DNA of 64,000 bases from contig NC_063280.1 in the NCBI RefSeq assembly GCF_910591885.1, positions 9,052,001-9,116,000 of the forward strand, written 5' to 3'. Source of the stretch: Bombus terrestris (taxonomy: Eukaryota > Arthropoda > Insecta > Hymenoptera > Apidae). The notes under the pieces are model-generated. The model worked only from the letters and a program-made list of their open reading frames with translations. It was not told the DNA's origin and searched no databases. Below, piece by piece: positions 63,549 to 64,000 of the stretch. A program made the position numbers and the translations under genes. How positions within the stretch are numbered: position 1 is the first letter of the stretch; every line of letters starts with the position of its first letter.

Positions 63549-63647
63549 CGTTTACATCAAACAGATCTTCCTCTCGTATACTCGCAGTACGCGTGCGATC
63601 CTTGTTCGAGCGTGCGGATATCGATCGACTTTCCTGCCGCCGATCTT
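63549..63647 (-). other. 5' UTR part of the second exon of the unknown secreted-protein gene
   Basis: The acceptor TTTTAATTACAG ends at 63648, so the exon carrying the signal peptide probably starts at 63647. The leader contains an AUG directly followed by a stop at 63557-63552, then ACG, then the main ATG. The in-frame TAA confirms that the coding sequence cannot start farther upstream in this exon. Confidence 0.6.
63552..63557 (-). promoter_or_regulatory. AUG-stop minimal upstream ORF
   Basis: ATGTAA on the minus strand, one codon before the main start codon and in the same frame. Such start-stop elements are known to hold ribosomes and lower translation of the downstream frame. Here it is an inference from sequence only. 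Confidence 0.5.
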
Positions 63648-63967
63648 CTGTAATTAAAATCGTCGATCACGAACCATCCTGCCGACCTTTTTCACCGACG
63701 AACGTTAATCTCGTCGCGCTTTGTACTCTTTACGCGGCGAGACAAAACGCCAACAGCGCGCGAACAAACGTTAAACGTCGGACGACGACGTTGCACAGAT
63801 TTTCCCAGGCAAATCGTACGAGTTCGATATTCTTGTCGGAATACGGGCAATTGGAAATCGAAGGGAATCGAAGCAGAAGGGAAGAACGCGAAGACGTTGG
63901 CCGATTCAACGGCTCTCGAAGACCGGGAAAACGTTGTTCGACTAGACGCGCGATCGATGGTACTTAC

Positions 63968-64000
63968 ATGAAAGTGAAATCTAAACGTCGGTCTGGCAGG
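63968..64000 (-). other. Probable 5' leader exon, continuing beyond right edge
   Basis: A consensus donor GTAAGTACC starts at 63967 on the minus strand, directly after CACTTTCAT. The exon extends past the window. Joined to the acceptor at 63648 it would form the 5' UTR of the unknown secreted-protein gene. Confidence 0.5.

Noticed and set aside
1..64000. CRISPR arrays, prokaryotic-type operons, tRNA and rRNA genes
   Set aside because: No spaced direct-repeat arrays were seen, genes are intron-split, and no B-box-like tRNA core or rRNA segment was recognised on either strand by eye.

Overview
The window reads as nuclear DNA of a hymenopteran insect, most likely a bee. This is an inference from three things: intron-split genes with consensus GT-AG junctions, long AT-rich introns that keep many CpG dinucleotides, and protein sequences of insect type. 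No CRISPR array, operon, rRNA or recognisable tRNA gene was seen.

Region 1-25.7 kb is the 5' part of a minus-strand Imp (IGF2BP-type RNA-binding protein) gene. Its first coding exon (23803-23977) and second coding exon (10261-10324) together encode one RRM. A 57-nt exon at 2426-2482 keeps the reading frame and looks like a cassette. The rest of the gene, including the KH domains, must lie off the left edge. The introns here are about 13.5 kb and 7.8 kb. The sequence just upstream of the first coding exon (24.0-25.7 kb) is strongly purine-rich on the gene strand and contains short tandem repeats; it is probably 5' UTR or promoter.

Region 25.7-46 kb holds no protein-coding gene I can support. 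It may be upstream or intronic sequence of Imp. It carries mobile-element remains: a 695-bp foldback element flanked by TTAA, three 5'-truncated copies of one jockey-type non-LTR retrotransposon (two with clear target-site duplications), and a mariner terminal repeat.

Region 46.6-64 kb is gene dense. Two arylalkylamine N-acetyltransferase-like genes stand head to head (46659-47919 minus, 48265-49700 plus). Then come, all on the minus strand, an 8-exon secreted carboxylesterase with an intact catalytic triad (50236-56663), the 6-exon coatomer gamma subunit gene (58033-61307), and a 5-exon gene for a predicted secreted protein of unknown function with dibasic sites (62187-63548). The last gene has a 5' UTR exon reaching the right edge and an AUG-stop codon pair one codon before its start.

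The genes do not form one pathway. Imp is a cytoplasmic mRNA regulator, gamma-COP is housekeeping vesicle-coat machinery, and the esterase and acetyltransferases are small-molecule enzymes typical of insect gene expansions. All exon boundaries were derived by hand from splice motifs and phase and were not tested against transcripts.
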